Made by a program: the position numbers and the translations under genes. The notes beneath the pieces were generated by a model, which made no database searches, was not told the DNA's origin, and saw nothing but the letters and a program-made list of their open reading frames with translations. Shown here one piece after another: positions 28,294 to 37,033 of a DNA stretch of 64,000 nucleotides (position 1 is the first letter of the stretch; every line of letters starts with the position of its first letter). Location of the stretch: contig NZ_JARVCO010000002.1 of assembly GCF_034531395.1 (NCBI RefSeq), positions 186,001 to 250,000 of the forward strand, written 5' to 3'. Source of the DNA: Pontiella agarivorans (lineage in GTDB: Bacteria > Verrucomicrobiota > Kiritimatiellia > Kiritimatiellales > Pontiellaceae).

Positions 28294-29712
28294 ATGATTG
28301 CCGTAATCAACACCTCTATTCCCTGCGCATGGGCAGGGGATATCAGCGAAAAGCCGTGGGTGCTGCTGCCCATTGCGAACCGGCCGCTGATTGATTACTG
28401 GCTGGAGGCCTGCACCGAACAGCACATCAGATCGGTCCATATTGTACTGCACGACGGCGCGGAAGAGGTGGAGCAGTATGTGGGGTCCGGCACCCGGTGG
28501 AATGTCAGCGTGGAATATGTTTTTGCGCGCAGCACCGAGACCCCTGTGGATTATCTGCGCTCGATTTCCAGCTATTGGAAAAAGGGACTGCTCTATTTTG
28601 GTGGACCTTTCTTTATGCGTCGGCGCCAGGCATTCCGTCCGGAGCGCTTCCGAGAACTTACGGCCTGTCGCAACGATTTCGGAAATCTGCCGTATTTTCT
28701 CTATGGTCAAAACGGGGATGATGTGAGCCGGTTGCTGGATGGCTTTGAGGCACCCGGCCGCGGGCTTGAGGCAATACATGTTCATCCCTTCGTCATTGGA
28801 ACTGTCGGCGATTATTTTGACATCAATATGAAAATGGTTTCGGGTGAATTCACGCGCTACGTTACAGCGGGGTTTGCAACGGCGGATCAATCTTCTGTCG
28901 GGTTCAATGTCCGGACGCCGCCATCGAGTTACCTGCGGGCACCGATTATTGTGGGGGACGATTGCCGATTCGGGGCCATGACGACGGTTGGACCCAATGC
29001 ACTTGTGGCCAATCATGTTATCGTGGATGCCTTCAGTGAGCTGTCCAACTGCCTTGTTCTGGAGGATACATATATTGGTCGGAATCTCGAAATCCGAAAC
29101 AAAATTGTGGCGGGAAACCGGGTGATTGATCCCGCGGATGGTGCTTTTATTCAGATTGATGATTCGTGGCTGGTTGCCCGGAACCGGCCTGAACTGATGA
29201 CCGAAGATGTGGTGCGGTTGACGGTGTTGTGGTGTGTGGCATTGGTGCTGGCTGCATTGCAGTTCATTCCGTTTCTGGTGCTGTACCCCTTTATTAAATT
29301 ATCTGGAGTTGCCGCATTCCGCCGGGAGCTTTTTCATGATCCGCACACGGGATATATCTCGTTGCTGATTTTTGGGAAAATAGCGAACCGCAAATCATTG
29401 CTATATCGTATTTTCCGAGCGTTGTCGCTCGACCGTTTTCCGCTCATAATACTGGTGCTTCGCGGCCGCATGTTTCTGTGCGGACAGCCGCCGCTGCGTC
29501 ATCCCAAGGATGATGCTGTCGTGAAGCAGCTCAAGCGTTACTACCCCGGCGTGTTCTGCTACCGCGATTACAACCACGATTCCGATCTGCTCACCGATGC
29601 CCTATGGTATGCGCACATTCGTTCGCTCTATGAGGATCTGAAGATTCTGGTCAAAGCGTTCGTCAGCCGGTTTCTCACGGCCGGCCGTCAAATTCCGGCG
29701 GATTCCGAGTGA
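28294..29712 (+). CDS. Nucleotidyltransferase-like/left-handed-helix protein with membrane and sugar-transferase-like tail
   Basis: A 472-aa hybrid. Residues 1-210 look like a sugar nucleotidyltransferase with degenerate motifs (LLPIANRPLIDYWL is the clearest). Residues about 215-285 look like left-handed beta-helix turns. A membrane hairpin lies at about 305-330. Residues 335-470 resemble the end of bacterial sugar transferases (LTDALWYAHIRSLYEDLKIL), but the usual VGPRPL reads CGQPPL and the catalytic Asp-Glu is not seen. It may be a scaffold or regulatory partner of the sugar transferase rather than an enzyme. It overlaps recJ by 4 bp. Confidence 0.6.
   Translation: MIAVINTSIPCAWAGDISEKPWVLLPIANRPLIDYWLEACTEQHIRSVHIVLHDGAEEVEQYVGSGTRWNVSVEYVFARSTETPVDYLRSISSYWKKGLLYFGGPFFMRRRQAFRPERFRELTACRNDFGNLPYFLYGQNGDDVSRLLDGFEAPGRGLEAIHVHPFVIGTVGDYFDINMKMVSGEFTRYVTAGFATADQSSVGFNVRTPPSSYLRAPIIVGDDCRFGAMTTVGPNALVANHVIVDAFSELSNCLVLEDTYIGRNLEIRNKIVAGNRVIDPADGAFIQIDDSWLVARNRPELMTEDVVRLTVLWCVALVLAALQFIPFLVLYPFIKLSGVAAFRRELFHDPHTGYISLLIFGKIANRKSLLYRIFRALSLDRFPLIILVLRGRMFLCGQPPLRHPKDDAVVKQLKRYYPGVFCYRDYNHDSDLLTDALWYAHIRSLYEDLKILVKAFVSRFLTAGRQIPADSE
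28566..28580. repeat. Dispersed palindrome copy 11 (TTCCAGCTATTGGAA)
   Basis: Arms are exact. It lies in the nucleotidyltransferase-like gene and is read as S-S-Y-W-K. Confidence 0.7.
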
Positions 29713-31427
29713 GCTTCTCTTTCAGACATTGGAAAATTCGGCCGGTTGATGAGGAAACGGTCCGGAAACTCAGTCTGCAGTCGGAACTTCCGTTGCCGTT
29801 GGCCCGTGTGCTTGCATTACGTGGTTTCCACACGCCGGAGATGGTTGAGAGGTTTCTGCATCCGAAACTTTCCGGATTGTCTGATCCCTTTTTACTGCCC
29901 GATATGGAGAAAGCGGTTTCCAGACTTTGGAAGGCCTTTCAGGGCGGAGAGATCATTACGGTTTTCGGAGACTATGATGTCGACGGAGTCACATCAGCGG
30001 CCTTGCTTACCCGCATTTTTGTGGCGCTGGGCGCAAATGTTAAGCCGTTTATTCCGGACCGGCTCGATGAAGGCTATGGACTGTCTGTCCAGGCTCTGGA
30101 GCGCTGCATTTCCGAGCATGGATCATCTGTGGTGGTATCGGTCGATTGCGGAGTCAATTCGGTGGACAGTGTCCGGATGGCTCAGACTAGGGGAGTGGAT
30201 GTGATCGTGACCGATCATCATGAACCCGGTGAGGAGACAGCTCCGGCGTTTGCGCTCATTAATCCAAAATTGGGAACAGTTAAGTCGTTGGAAATGCTCT
30301 CGGGCGTTGGTGTGGCTTTTAAACTGGCGCATGCGCTGGTGAAACGCGGCCGCGAACTCGGCGATGCGGCGGCCGCTGTACTCGAGCTGCGTGAATATCT
30401 CGATATTGTTTCGTTGGGAACCGTTGCGGATATTGTTCCGCTTCGGGAGGAAAACCGGATTTTGGTCCGCCACGGCCTGACCCAGTTGGCTCGGACGCGA
30501 TGGCCGGGGTTGGAGGCTCTGAAAAATGTTGCGGGAGTGAAAGGGGAACTCGAAACCTATCATCTTGGATTTCAGCTCGGGCCGCGTATCAACGCTTCGG
30601 GACGGATCGGCCAGCCGATGGAGGCGCTTTCTTTGCTGATTACTCCGGATTCGGCACAGGCACAGCGGATTGCCCGGGTTCTTGATGAAACCAATGCGGA
30701 GCGTCGGAAAATTGAACGGGAAATGGCTGATGCGGCTTTTGAAGAAATCGACACGTATTTTGATCCTGAAAAACATTTCGGTCTGGTGGTGGCCCGTGAG
30801 GGATGGCATCCGGGCGTTGTCGGAATTGTGGCTTCGCGGGTGTCCCGGCATTATAACCGCCCGGCCATTATCATGGGGATCGAAGAGGAAGGGCATGCAC
30901 GTGGATCGTGCCGAAGTATTGCGGAGTATAACATGCTCGATGGCCTGCAGGCCTGTGCGGATCTGCTCAGTAAATTCGGCGGGCATAAAATGGCGGCCGG
31001 GCTGGAAGTGAAACCCGGGAAGCTGGATGATTTCAAAGAACAGTTTAACCGTGCGGTTTTCCAATCGCTGGAAAACGTGGATCTGACTCCGGTTCAGCCT
31101 ATTGATGCTGTTCTGGAACCGCGGGATGTTAATCAGGAATTTTACTGCGAAATGAAAAAGCTCCGGCCGTTCGGGCAGGATAATCCTGAACCGGTCTGGG
31201 CGATGGAAAAAATGTCGGTTTCAGGTTCGCCGCGTGTAGTCGGAGAAAATCATCTGAAACTTTCGCTCGTTTCAAAGGGGTGTAAATTTGATGCAATCGC
31301 TTTCAATTTTCCACTCGAAGACCTGCCGCCCGGAAGAGTGGATGTTGCTTTCGTACTCAAGGAAAACTGCTGGATGGGGAATACTACGCTGCAACTGCAG
31401 GTGCTGGATATCCGACCAACGAACTAA
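29709..31427 (+). CDS. recJ: Single-strand DNA 5'-3' exonuclease RecJ
   Basis: RecJ degrades 5' single strands in recombination and mismatch repair. The 572-aa DHH-family protein has the metal-binding motifs DYDVDGVTSAALL, SVDCGVNS and VTDHHEP in order. The DHHA1 motif GGHKMAAGLEV and a C-terminal OB-fold region follow. It begins with GTG overlapping the previous stop. Two palindrome copies, at 29918 (S-R-L-W-K) and 31059 (F-Q-S-L-E), lie inside. Confidence 0.95.
   Translation: MSFSFRHWKIRPVDEETVRKLSLQSELPLPLARVLALRGFHTPEMVERFLHPKLSGLSDPFLLPDMEKAVSRLWKAFQGGEIITVFGDYDVDGVTSAALLTRIFVALGANVKPFIPDRLDEGYGLSVQALERCISEHGSSVVVSVDCGVNSVDSVRMAQTRGVDVIVTDHHEPGEETAPAFALINPKLGTVKSLEMLSGVGVAFKLAHALVKRGRELGDAAAAVLELREYLDIVSLGTVADIVPLREENRILVRHGLTQLARTRWPGLEALKNVAGVKGELETYHLGFQLGPRINASGRIGQPMEALSLLITPDSAQAQRIARVLDETNAERRKIEREMADAAFEEIDTYFDPEKHFGLVVAREGWHPGVVGIVASRVSRHYNRPAIIMGIEEEGHARGSCRSIAEYNMLDGLQACADLLSKFGGHKMAAGLEVKPGKLDDFKEQFNRAVFQSLENVDLTPVQPIDAVLEPRDVNQEFYCEMKKLRPFGQDNPEPVWAMEKMSVSGSPRVVGENHLKLSLVSKGCKFDAIAFNFPLEDLPPGRVDVAFVLKENCWMGNTTLQLQVLDIRPTN
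29918..29932. repeat. Dispersed palindrome copy 12 (TTCCAGACTTTGGAA)
   Basis: Arms are exact. It lies near the 5' end of recJ and is read as V-S-R-L-W-K, the same reading as copy 2 in murF. Confidence 0.75.
31059..31073. repeat. Dispersed palindrome copy 13 (TTCCAATCGCTGGAA)
   Basis: Arms are exact and the core is identical to copy 5, but it is read here as F-Q-S-L-E in recJ. Confidence 0.75.
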
Positions 31428-31569
31428 GCGGCAGTGGTGCGGTTGAGCCGCAACCGCCGTTGCGGAAGAAGTTGCTGTTTAGATCATATATTGATTGCTT
31501 GTCTGTCGGGGTGGGGTCTGCCAAAATTGAACGCAATACGCAGAGCGTGCAGTTTACGAAGGGACCAGC

Positions 31570-33288
31570 GTGGAAGCATTACAGCAGATTTTTGATTCGA
31601 TTTTACATAATTCGGGACACCTGAGTCCTTTTCTTGTCGTCGGGATATTGATTCTTGCCGGTTTTACGGGCGATTTTTTCGGAAAATTTCTGAAACTGCC
31701 GCATGTGACCGGAAATATTCTCGGTGGAATTATTATTGGTCCCACCTGCATGGGGCTGATCGGAACCCATGAACAGCTCGATGACCTGCAACCGATCGCG
31801 ACGTTTGCCATGAGTCTGGTGGCTGTGAGTATCGGTGGTCACCTGTCGTATCGCCGGATTCATAATTCACTGCGACGCATCATTTCAATTTCGGTGTTTG
31901 AGGTGACGTTTTCGGTCATCACTGTGATCTGTGCGGGTAAAATATTCGGAATGGACTGGCCGACCACGCTGCTGCTCGGAGGGATTGCCGCTTCCACAGC
32001 ACCGGCCACCACGATTGCGCTTATCCGTGAGTCGCGTGCCAAAGGGCCGTTTGTGAAGACGCTTATTTCGGCTGTGGCGCTGAACAATATACTCTGTATC
32101 TTGATTTTTGTAATGATGCGCACATTTGTCTCCGCGTATTTCGAGAGCGGGGAAACCATCGGAAAAATCGATGATGCACTGATTTTGTCGGGCTATCATC
32201 TTCTGGGTGCTGTGGTGCTGGGCCTGGGGATGGGGTGGATGACTAAATTTCTGGTTTCAAAACCTAAATTTCATGATTTTACCACGATCCTGCTGGCGAT
32301 CATGCTACTGGATGGATTGGCAGCCTACCTGACCCTCAGTCCGCTGCTGGTCTGTCTGTTTTTCGGAGTCTATTTGGGGAATAGTTCAGAAGTGGCGGAA
32401 AAGCAGCTGGGTACGCTCACCCCGTTGGAGCCGACGCTGTACGTCATATTTTTTACGCTGGCCGGGGTCTCCCTGCATCTCGATGCGCTGCTGGCGGTAG
32501 GGCTGGTGGCCATGGTTTATATCGGATCGCGGATGCTGGGAAAAACGCTGGGGGCGGCTATCGGCGGAATGGTCGGGAAATGTTCAAAACGGATGTGGAC
32601 GAATATGTCGTATGCGCTTTATCCGCAGTCCGGCATTGCTATCGGTCTGGTGGTTTTGCTGAGTGATGATGGCTTTGTTCCTGAAGATATCAAACAGGCG
32701 GTTGGAGCGATTGTTCTGGCCGGGGTGACGGTGGCTGAAATCATCGGGCCTTTTGCCACGAAAGCGGCGCTGGCCCGTTCGGGAGAAGCAAACCGGGATC
32801 GGCAGCGGCTGGTTGAATTTCTGGCCGAGGAATTTATTATGATCAATTTGAGGGCGCTCGATAAGTGGGATGCCATCCGTCAGATGGTCGCTTTTCTGAT
32901 GAAAACGCACCGGGTTGAGCATATGAGTCAGGACGAGCTGTATCAGTCCGTCGTTGCACGTGAAAAGGAAATGTCCACCGCCATGGGGAAGGGCATCGCT
33001 ATTCCGCATGGGCATATTGAAAAAGGGCCGGCCATTCAGGGGGTCATGGCCATTTGCCGGGAAGGACTGGAGTTTGATGCTCCCGACGACGGACCGGTGA
33101 AGCTGATTATGCTGATCATTACCCCGAAGGATAAAAAGGACATGCACCTGAAAGTGCTCTCCAGTCTTTCCTCTATGATTTCTGACGATGCCATCCGCGA
33201 CCGGTTAATCTCCGCCATGAGTCCTGAAGATGCCATGGAAGTCATCGAATCCAAAGAAGCCCGCGATTATAATTATTTCCTGGAATAA
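31570..33288 (+). CDS. CPA2 cation:proton antiporter fused to a PTS EIIA domain
   Basis: A 572-aa protein. Residues 1-400 form about 12 membrane segments of the monovalent cation:proton antiporter-2 (KefB/NapA) type. After a linker, residues about 416-570 form a PTS EIIA type 2 (fructose/nitrogen) domain with the phosphorylatable histidine H480 in IPHGHIE. The antiporter would move Na+ or K+ against H+, gated by EIIA phosphorylation. The start codon is GTG. The 142-bp gap before it holds a short GCGGTT/AACCGC inverted repeat but no clear terminator. Confidence 0.85.
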   Translation: MEALQQIFDSILHNSGHLSPFLVVGILILAGFTGDFFGKFLKLPHVTGNILGGIIIGPTCMGLIGTHEQLDDLQPIATFAMSLVAVSIGGHLSYRRIHNSLRRIISISVFEVTFSVITVICAGKIFGMDWPTTLLLGGIAASTAPATTIALIRESRAKGPFVKTLISAVALNNILCILIFVMMRTFVSAYFESGETIGKIDDALILSGYHLLGAVVLGLGMGWMTKFLVSKPKFHDFTTILLAIMLLDGLAAYLTLSPLLVCLFFGVYLGNSSEVAEKQLGTLTPLEPTLYVIFFTLAGVSLHLDALLAVGLVAMVYIGSRMLGKTLGAAIGGMVGKCSKRMWTNMSYALYPQSGIAIGLVVLLSDDGFVPEDIKQAVGAIVLAGVTVAEIIGPFATKAALARSGEANRDRQRLVEFLAEEFIMINLRALDKWDAIRQMVAFLMKTHRVEHMSQDELYQSVVAREKEMSTAMGKGIAIPHGHIEKGPAIQGVMAICREGLEFDAPDDGPVKLIMLIITPKDKKDMHLKVLSSLSSMISDDAIRDRLISAMSPEDAMEVIESKEARDYNYFLE

Positions 33289-33331
33289 TCGAATTTCGGT
33301 CTGCGGTATTATTTCGCAGCGAGCAGGATTT

Positions 33332-33380
33332 AAAAAAGAGAGGCGGTGTAAGGAAAAGAGGAGGGAAACCTTACACCGCC
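33332..33380 (-). terminator. Terminator of the rseP/cdsA/uppS-side operon
   Basis: A perfect 12-bp stem (33342-33353 with 33369-33380) leads, on the - strand, to TCTC and six T (A at 33332-33337). The 15-base loop is long. It serves the gene ending at 33496. Confidence 0.7.
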
Positions 33381-33456
33381 CAAGTGTGCGCCAAGGCACA
33401 TACTTATAATCAAGAACGGAGCATCCGGGTTATTATGGACAGCGTTTGCATTTTTT

Positions 33457-33471
33457 TTCCAGAGGCTGGAA
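33457..33471. repeat. Dispersed palindrome copy 14 (TTCCAGAGGCTGGAA)
   Basis: Arms are exact. It is intergenic, between the stop of the 124-aa gene (33496) and its terminator, preceded by a run of T. Confidence 0.75.
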
Positions 33472-33495
33472 TTGGTATGGCTCGACAGGACTGCT

Positions 33496-33870
33496 CTATT
33501 CCGAAAATGTCTGATGCCAGATTGAACTTCCACCAATCACAAAGTTAAGGCGTGCAGAGTTTTCTGACCATTGTATGACCGGGTGGTGTGCATCTGCCGG
33601 AACATTGGTATATGCCGGAATATAATGCAGGGTATCCCAGTGTTTTTGGCCGGGTTCGCGGATGTAGATTTTATACGAAGGCTGATGGTCGAAATAAAAC
33701 TCCGTTTTCAGACGCGCCGTTCTGGAGCCGTTTGGTGACGTCACAATCAGGGTATCTTCGCTGGGCGGGGTAAGAATTTTGTACGCAATAAAGACGATAA
33801 AAAGTGAGAAAACGACTTTGCCCAGGTTTCTTGGATCGAAAAAAGGGCGCCTTTTATAGGTGCGCTTCAT
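33496..33870 (-). CDS. Membrane-anchored protein of unknown function
   Basis: A 124-aa protein with a basic head, one membrane anchor (about residues 17-33) and an ~85-aa outer domain that looks beta-rich. No family is recognised. It is the last gene of the - strand operon, starting one base after the rseP stop, so it is probably co-expressed with rseP. Confidence 0.7.
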   Translation of the reverse strand: MKRTYKRRPFFDPRNLGKVVFSLFIVFIAYKILTPPSEDTLIVTSPNGSRTARLKTEFYFDHQPSYKIYIREPGQKHWDTLHYIPAYTNVPADAHHPVIQWSENSARLNFVIGGSSIWHQTFSE

Positions 33871-33871
33871 A

Positions 33872-35302
33872 TTACTTCGCTACTGGCTCTGTCGTCTTCG
33901 GTATTTGCGGCGTGGGTTCAGCAACCTGCTCGGTTTTCTGCTCATCACCTTTGAAGAAGCGGCTGATATTCCAGATCCGGTCCGAGTCGCGCCAGGTGAG
34001 GATCACCATGGCGGACAGCAGCAGGATGGCGAAAACATTGACCAGCGAAGCCACCAGTTTGGGGTGTACTTTGCGTTTGGTGATGCCTTCCCATAGGGCA
34101 AAGCAGATGTGGCCGCCGTCGAGTACCGGAAGCGGCAGGAGGTTAAGCACCGCCAGGTTGATGTTGATGAAACGGATCAGCCCTAGTGTGGTCAGGAGTC
34201 CGATCTGCAGGGAAACAAAGATCATCTGGAAAATGGATACCGGCCCGCCGAGTCCGCTGGCCGCCTGTTTGGATTCACTGGGCGTTACCAATGCTTTGAG
34301 CAGACGGAAAATGGAGGAGGAATCGCTGTAGATCTGTTTGAAGGGATTTCCGGTCAGGGTCCAGGGCAGACCCAGTGAGCCGCCGAACTGAATGCCGATC
34401 ATGACCATGTCGTTTTCTTCGCTGTATTCCGGAACGACCGGAATGGTGAGTTTCTCGCCGGCGCGGTCAACATGCATCACAATTTCCGTATCCGGATTTT
34501 CCTGAATCAATTCACGGAAATGATTCATTCCGGTAATGACTGTGGCGTTCACTCGATAAATCAGGTCGTTGGCCTGAAGCCCCGCTTTTGCAGCCGGCAT
34601 ATCGGAAACCACAGAAAAAATCTGGCAGGGCTCGGCCTGCTTTACACCGTCGATCAACTGTTCGGGATTTTCTTCCGGGTGGTTGACAGCAAGTTGAAGG
34701 GTTCGTTCGCCATCGGTTTCATTATAAACCTCAAAATCAACATCACCGTCGTTTCCGCTGCCGAGCAGACTTTCCACCTGAGTGTCATACCAGCTTTTTA
34801 CCGTTGTACCGTTCACCGCGCGGACTTCGTCACCAGGGCGCAGGCCCGCAGCGTAAGCAGGACTGTTTTCGGCTACTTCTGCAATGAATACGCCGTTCTC
34901 TTCGCGAATTTCCTGCTGGGGCAGCAGCATGACGCCGGTGCCGAGGATCAGGGCAAAAACAATATTGCAGGCCGGTCCGGCAACAGCTACCGCAATTTTG
35001 GCCCACGGGGAAACATCGGGCAGTTCTTCGCGCGGGGTTTCGTCGTTATCGCCCTGTACCTTTTCCATACCGGCAGGGTCGAGCTGCGGCAGTGAGACAT
35101 AGCCGCCGATGGGCAGGGCTCCGATTTTATAGACGATGCCGTCGACCTCTTTTTTCCAGACGGCCGGACCCATGCCGATAGAGAACGCCTCCACTTTCAG
35201 ACCGCATTTTTTAGCAACGATGAAGTGGCCCCATTCGTGGACAAAAACAGTGATTCCGAACAGGAAGATCATCATGAAGATAATGAAAATGATACCGAGC
35301 AT
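33872..35302 (-). CDS. rseP: RseP-type site-2 intramembrane metalloprotease
   Basis: A 476-aa M50 protease. The zinc motif H22-E-W-G-H26 lies in the first membrane helix, two PDZ domains occupy about residues 125-320, and the second catalytic motif NLLPLPVLDGGH lies near the C terminus. Such enzymes cut anti-sigma factors or signal-peptide remnants in the inner membrane. It sits after cdsA and uppS, the usual order, but dxr, often found between cdsA and rseP, is absent here. Confidence 0.94.
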   Translation of the reverse strand: MLGIIFIIFMMIFLFGITVFVHEWGHFIVAKKCGLKVEAFSIGMGPAVWKKEVDGIVYKIGALPIGGYVSLPQLDPAGMEKVQGDNDETPREELPDVSPWAKIAVAVAGPACNIVFALILGTGVMLLPQQEIREENGVFIAEVAENSPAYAAGLRPGDEVRAVNGTTVKSWYDTQVESLLGSGNDGDVDFEVYNETDGERTLQLAVNHPEENPEQLIDGVKQAEPCQIFSVVSDMPAAKAGLQANDLIYRVNATVITGMNHFRELIQENPDTEIVMHVDRAGEKLTIPVVPEYSEENDMVMIGIQFGGSLGLPWTLTGNPFKQIYSDSSSIFRLLKALVTPSESKQAASGLGGPVSIFQMIFVSLQIGLLTTLGLIRFININLAVLNLLPLPVLDGGHICFALWEGITKRKVHPKLVASLVNVFAILLLSAMVILTWRDSDRIWNISRFFKGDEQKTEQVAEPTPQIPKTTEPVAK

Positions 35303-35337
35303 TGGAGGGTTCCTTTGTTAAACTGAAAAAGTGAAGA

Positions 35338-36213
35338 TTAAGACAGTGCGAATTTCATGAAGATGTAGAGCAGGGGAGAGGCAAACAGAATACTGTCGAT
35401 CATGTCCAGGATACCGCCCAGACCATAGACCATGGTGTTGGAATCCTTTACGCCCACGGCCCGTTTAAACATCGATTCCACCAGATCGCCGGCCGTCCCG
35501 ACAATGGGAATCAGGATGCTGAGAATCAGCGCATGGCCCAGATTGAAACTGAATGCGCCGAGTTTTCCGCCAGAGAGAACCAGCCACAGAATGTTGATGA
35601 TGAGGCAGAAAACAATACCACCGATCAGGCCCTCCCAGCTTTTGTTCGGGGAAATGACAGGAGACAGTTTATGTTTTCCGAATTTTGTGCCGAAAAAATA
35701 ACCTCCGGAATCCGACAGTTTCATGCAGGCCAGCAGATAAAGTCCGGCCCAGGCCGGTTCGGAGGGGGCGCCACTGAGAAAGACGCGGATGAAAAAACTC
35801 CAGAGAAACGGCACATACATGAAGCCGAGCAGGGTGCCCAGAGCATTGTCGAGGCCCTCGCGCATATCCGGGTAGGCCAGTATGCGGAAAAAGATGGAAA
35901 CCACCGCCAGCAGAATAGTGGACCAGAGCAGGGTGTCGTGCGGCAGATTACTGCCGGTCAGCGTCGGCAAAACCGGGAATTTGTTCATATACTGCCAGGT
36001 AGCGGCCACAAACAGGACCCCGCAGGTGGTGCCCCATTTTTTAGACGCTTTCAGGCCGCCGGCTTCAAGCATGTTGTAGAATTCCCAGGTTGCGACACCG
36101 CAGACAGCGGAGAGGACAATCAGACAGACAAAATGACTGGAGGGAACCACACTCATCAGGAAGACGAGAACGGAAGCGATTGATACCCCTATGATGATCC
36201 GTTTTTTATCCAT
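35338..36213 (-). CDS. cdsA: Phosphatidate cytidylyltransferase CdsA
   Basis: CdsA makes CDP-diacylglycerol, the precursor of phosphatidylglycerol, so it feeds PgpA (54362-54811). The 291-aa membrane protein has about eight segments and the SPNKSWEG motif. Its C-terminal signature reads KDSN...GLGGILDMIDS where the classical pattern has HGG and DR-x-D. I take this as the divergent form of the family rather than an inactive enzyme. It ends 35 bp before rseP. Confidence 0.9.
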   Translation of the reverse strand: MDKKRIIIGVSIASVLVFLMSVVPSSHFVCLIVLSAVCGVATWEFYNMLEAGGLKASKKWGTTCGVLFVAATWQYMNKFPVLPTLTGSNLPHDTLLWSTILLAVVSIFFRILAYPDMREGLDNALGTLLGFMYVPFLWSFFIRVFLSGAPSEPAWAGLYLLACMKLSDSGGYFFGTKFGKHKLSPVISPNKSWEGLIGGIVFCLIINILWLVLSGGKLGAFSFNLGHALILSILIPIVGTAGDLVESMFKRAVGVKDSNTMVYGLGGILDMIDSILFASPLLYIFMKFALS

Positions 36214-36225
36214 ACAAAACTCCGG

Positions 36226-36957
36226 TCACAGTTTCTTGACTCCACCATACCTGCGATCCCGTCCGTTGAAAGCTTCCAGTGCTTGGAAAAACTGTTCTTC
36301 CCGGAAATCGGGCCAGTAGGTTTCAGTAATATAAAATTCGGAATAGGAGAGCTGCCAAAGCAGGAAATTGCTCAGCCGCAGTTCGCCGCTGGTCCGGATC
36401 ATCAGTTCCGGATCGGGAACGTCCGGGAGGTATAGATGATTCGTTATGCTCTCTTCGTTAATCTCCTTGGGCTTCATTGTGCCCGCCTGGACTTTTTCAG
36501 CAATTTTCCTGGCGGCCATGGTGATTTCATTTCGTGAACCATAGCTCAGCGCAATGACCAGTGTATGGTCGGTATAATGCGCTGTGGCATCCATGGTTTT
36601 CTGTACCCGCATGCGGACCGGAAAGGGGAGGCGTTCAAACTGCCCCATCACACGCAGGCGAATTTTATTATCGTGAAGCTCCTGCTCATATTCATTCAGT
36701 GAATGGATCAGCAGTTTCATCAGTCCGTCCACTTCAGCCGGCGGTCGCTTCCAGTTCTCGGTGCTGAAGGCATAAACGGTAATGAATTCAACCCCCGCCT
36801 GTGCCGCCGCACGCAATACGGCGCGGACGGATTGGGCACCTTCCTTATGACCTTCGATCCGCGGCAGCCCGCGTTCCTGCGCCCAGCGTCCGTTGCCATC
36901 CATAATGAGGGCGACGTGGCGGGGAATTTTTTCCAGGGATTTTAAGTCGAAGTCCAT
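36226..36957 (-). CDS. uppS: Undecaprenyl diphosphate synthase
   Basis: UppS condenses eight isopentenyl units onto farnesyl diphosphate to make the C55 carrier needed by MraY and by the sugar transferase at 27191. It has 243 aa, with the catalytic D20 in IMDGNGRWA and RTSGELRLSNFLLWQ plus SEFYITETYWPDF near the end. A palindrome copy (36274) is read as F-Q-A-L-E close to the C terminus. cdsA follows after 12 bp. Confidence 0.96.
   Translation of the reverse strand: MDFDLKSLEKIPRHVALIMDGNGRWAQERGLPRIEGHKEGAQSVRAVLRAAAQAGVEFITVYAFSTENWKRPPAEVDGLMKLLIHSLNEYEQELHDNKIRLRVMGQFERLPFPVRMRVQKTMDATAHYTDHTLVIALSYGSRNEITMAARKIAEKVQAGTMKPKEINEESITNHLYLPDVPDPELMIRTSGELRLSNFLLWQLSYSEFYITETYWPDFREEQFFQALEAFNGRDRRYGGVKKL
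36274..36288. repeat. Dispersed palindrome copy 15 (TTCCAGTGCTTGGAA)
   Basis: Arms are exact. It lies near the 3' end of uppS and is read on the - strand as F-Q-A-L-E. Confidence 0.75.
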
Positions 36958-36981
36958 AAGGAATTTGAAGGGTTAAGGTTC

Positions 36982-37025
36982 AGGTTTTAAGCGGCCTTAT
37001 TTTTTAATTCAGCCACTTAAAACCT
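36982..37025 (-). terminator. Long inverted repeat between purA and uppS
   Basis: A 14-bp stem with one mismatch (36982-36995 with 37012-37025) surrounds an A/T-rich 16-base loop. It fills the gap after the purA stop. There is no clean T-run after the stem, so it may be a processing or weak termination site rather than a strong terminator. Confidence 0.4.
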
Positions 37026-37033
37026 AAAACGGA

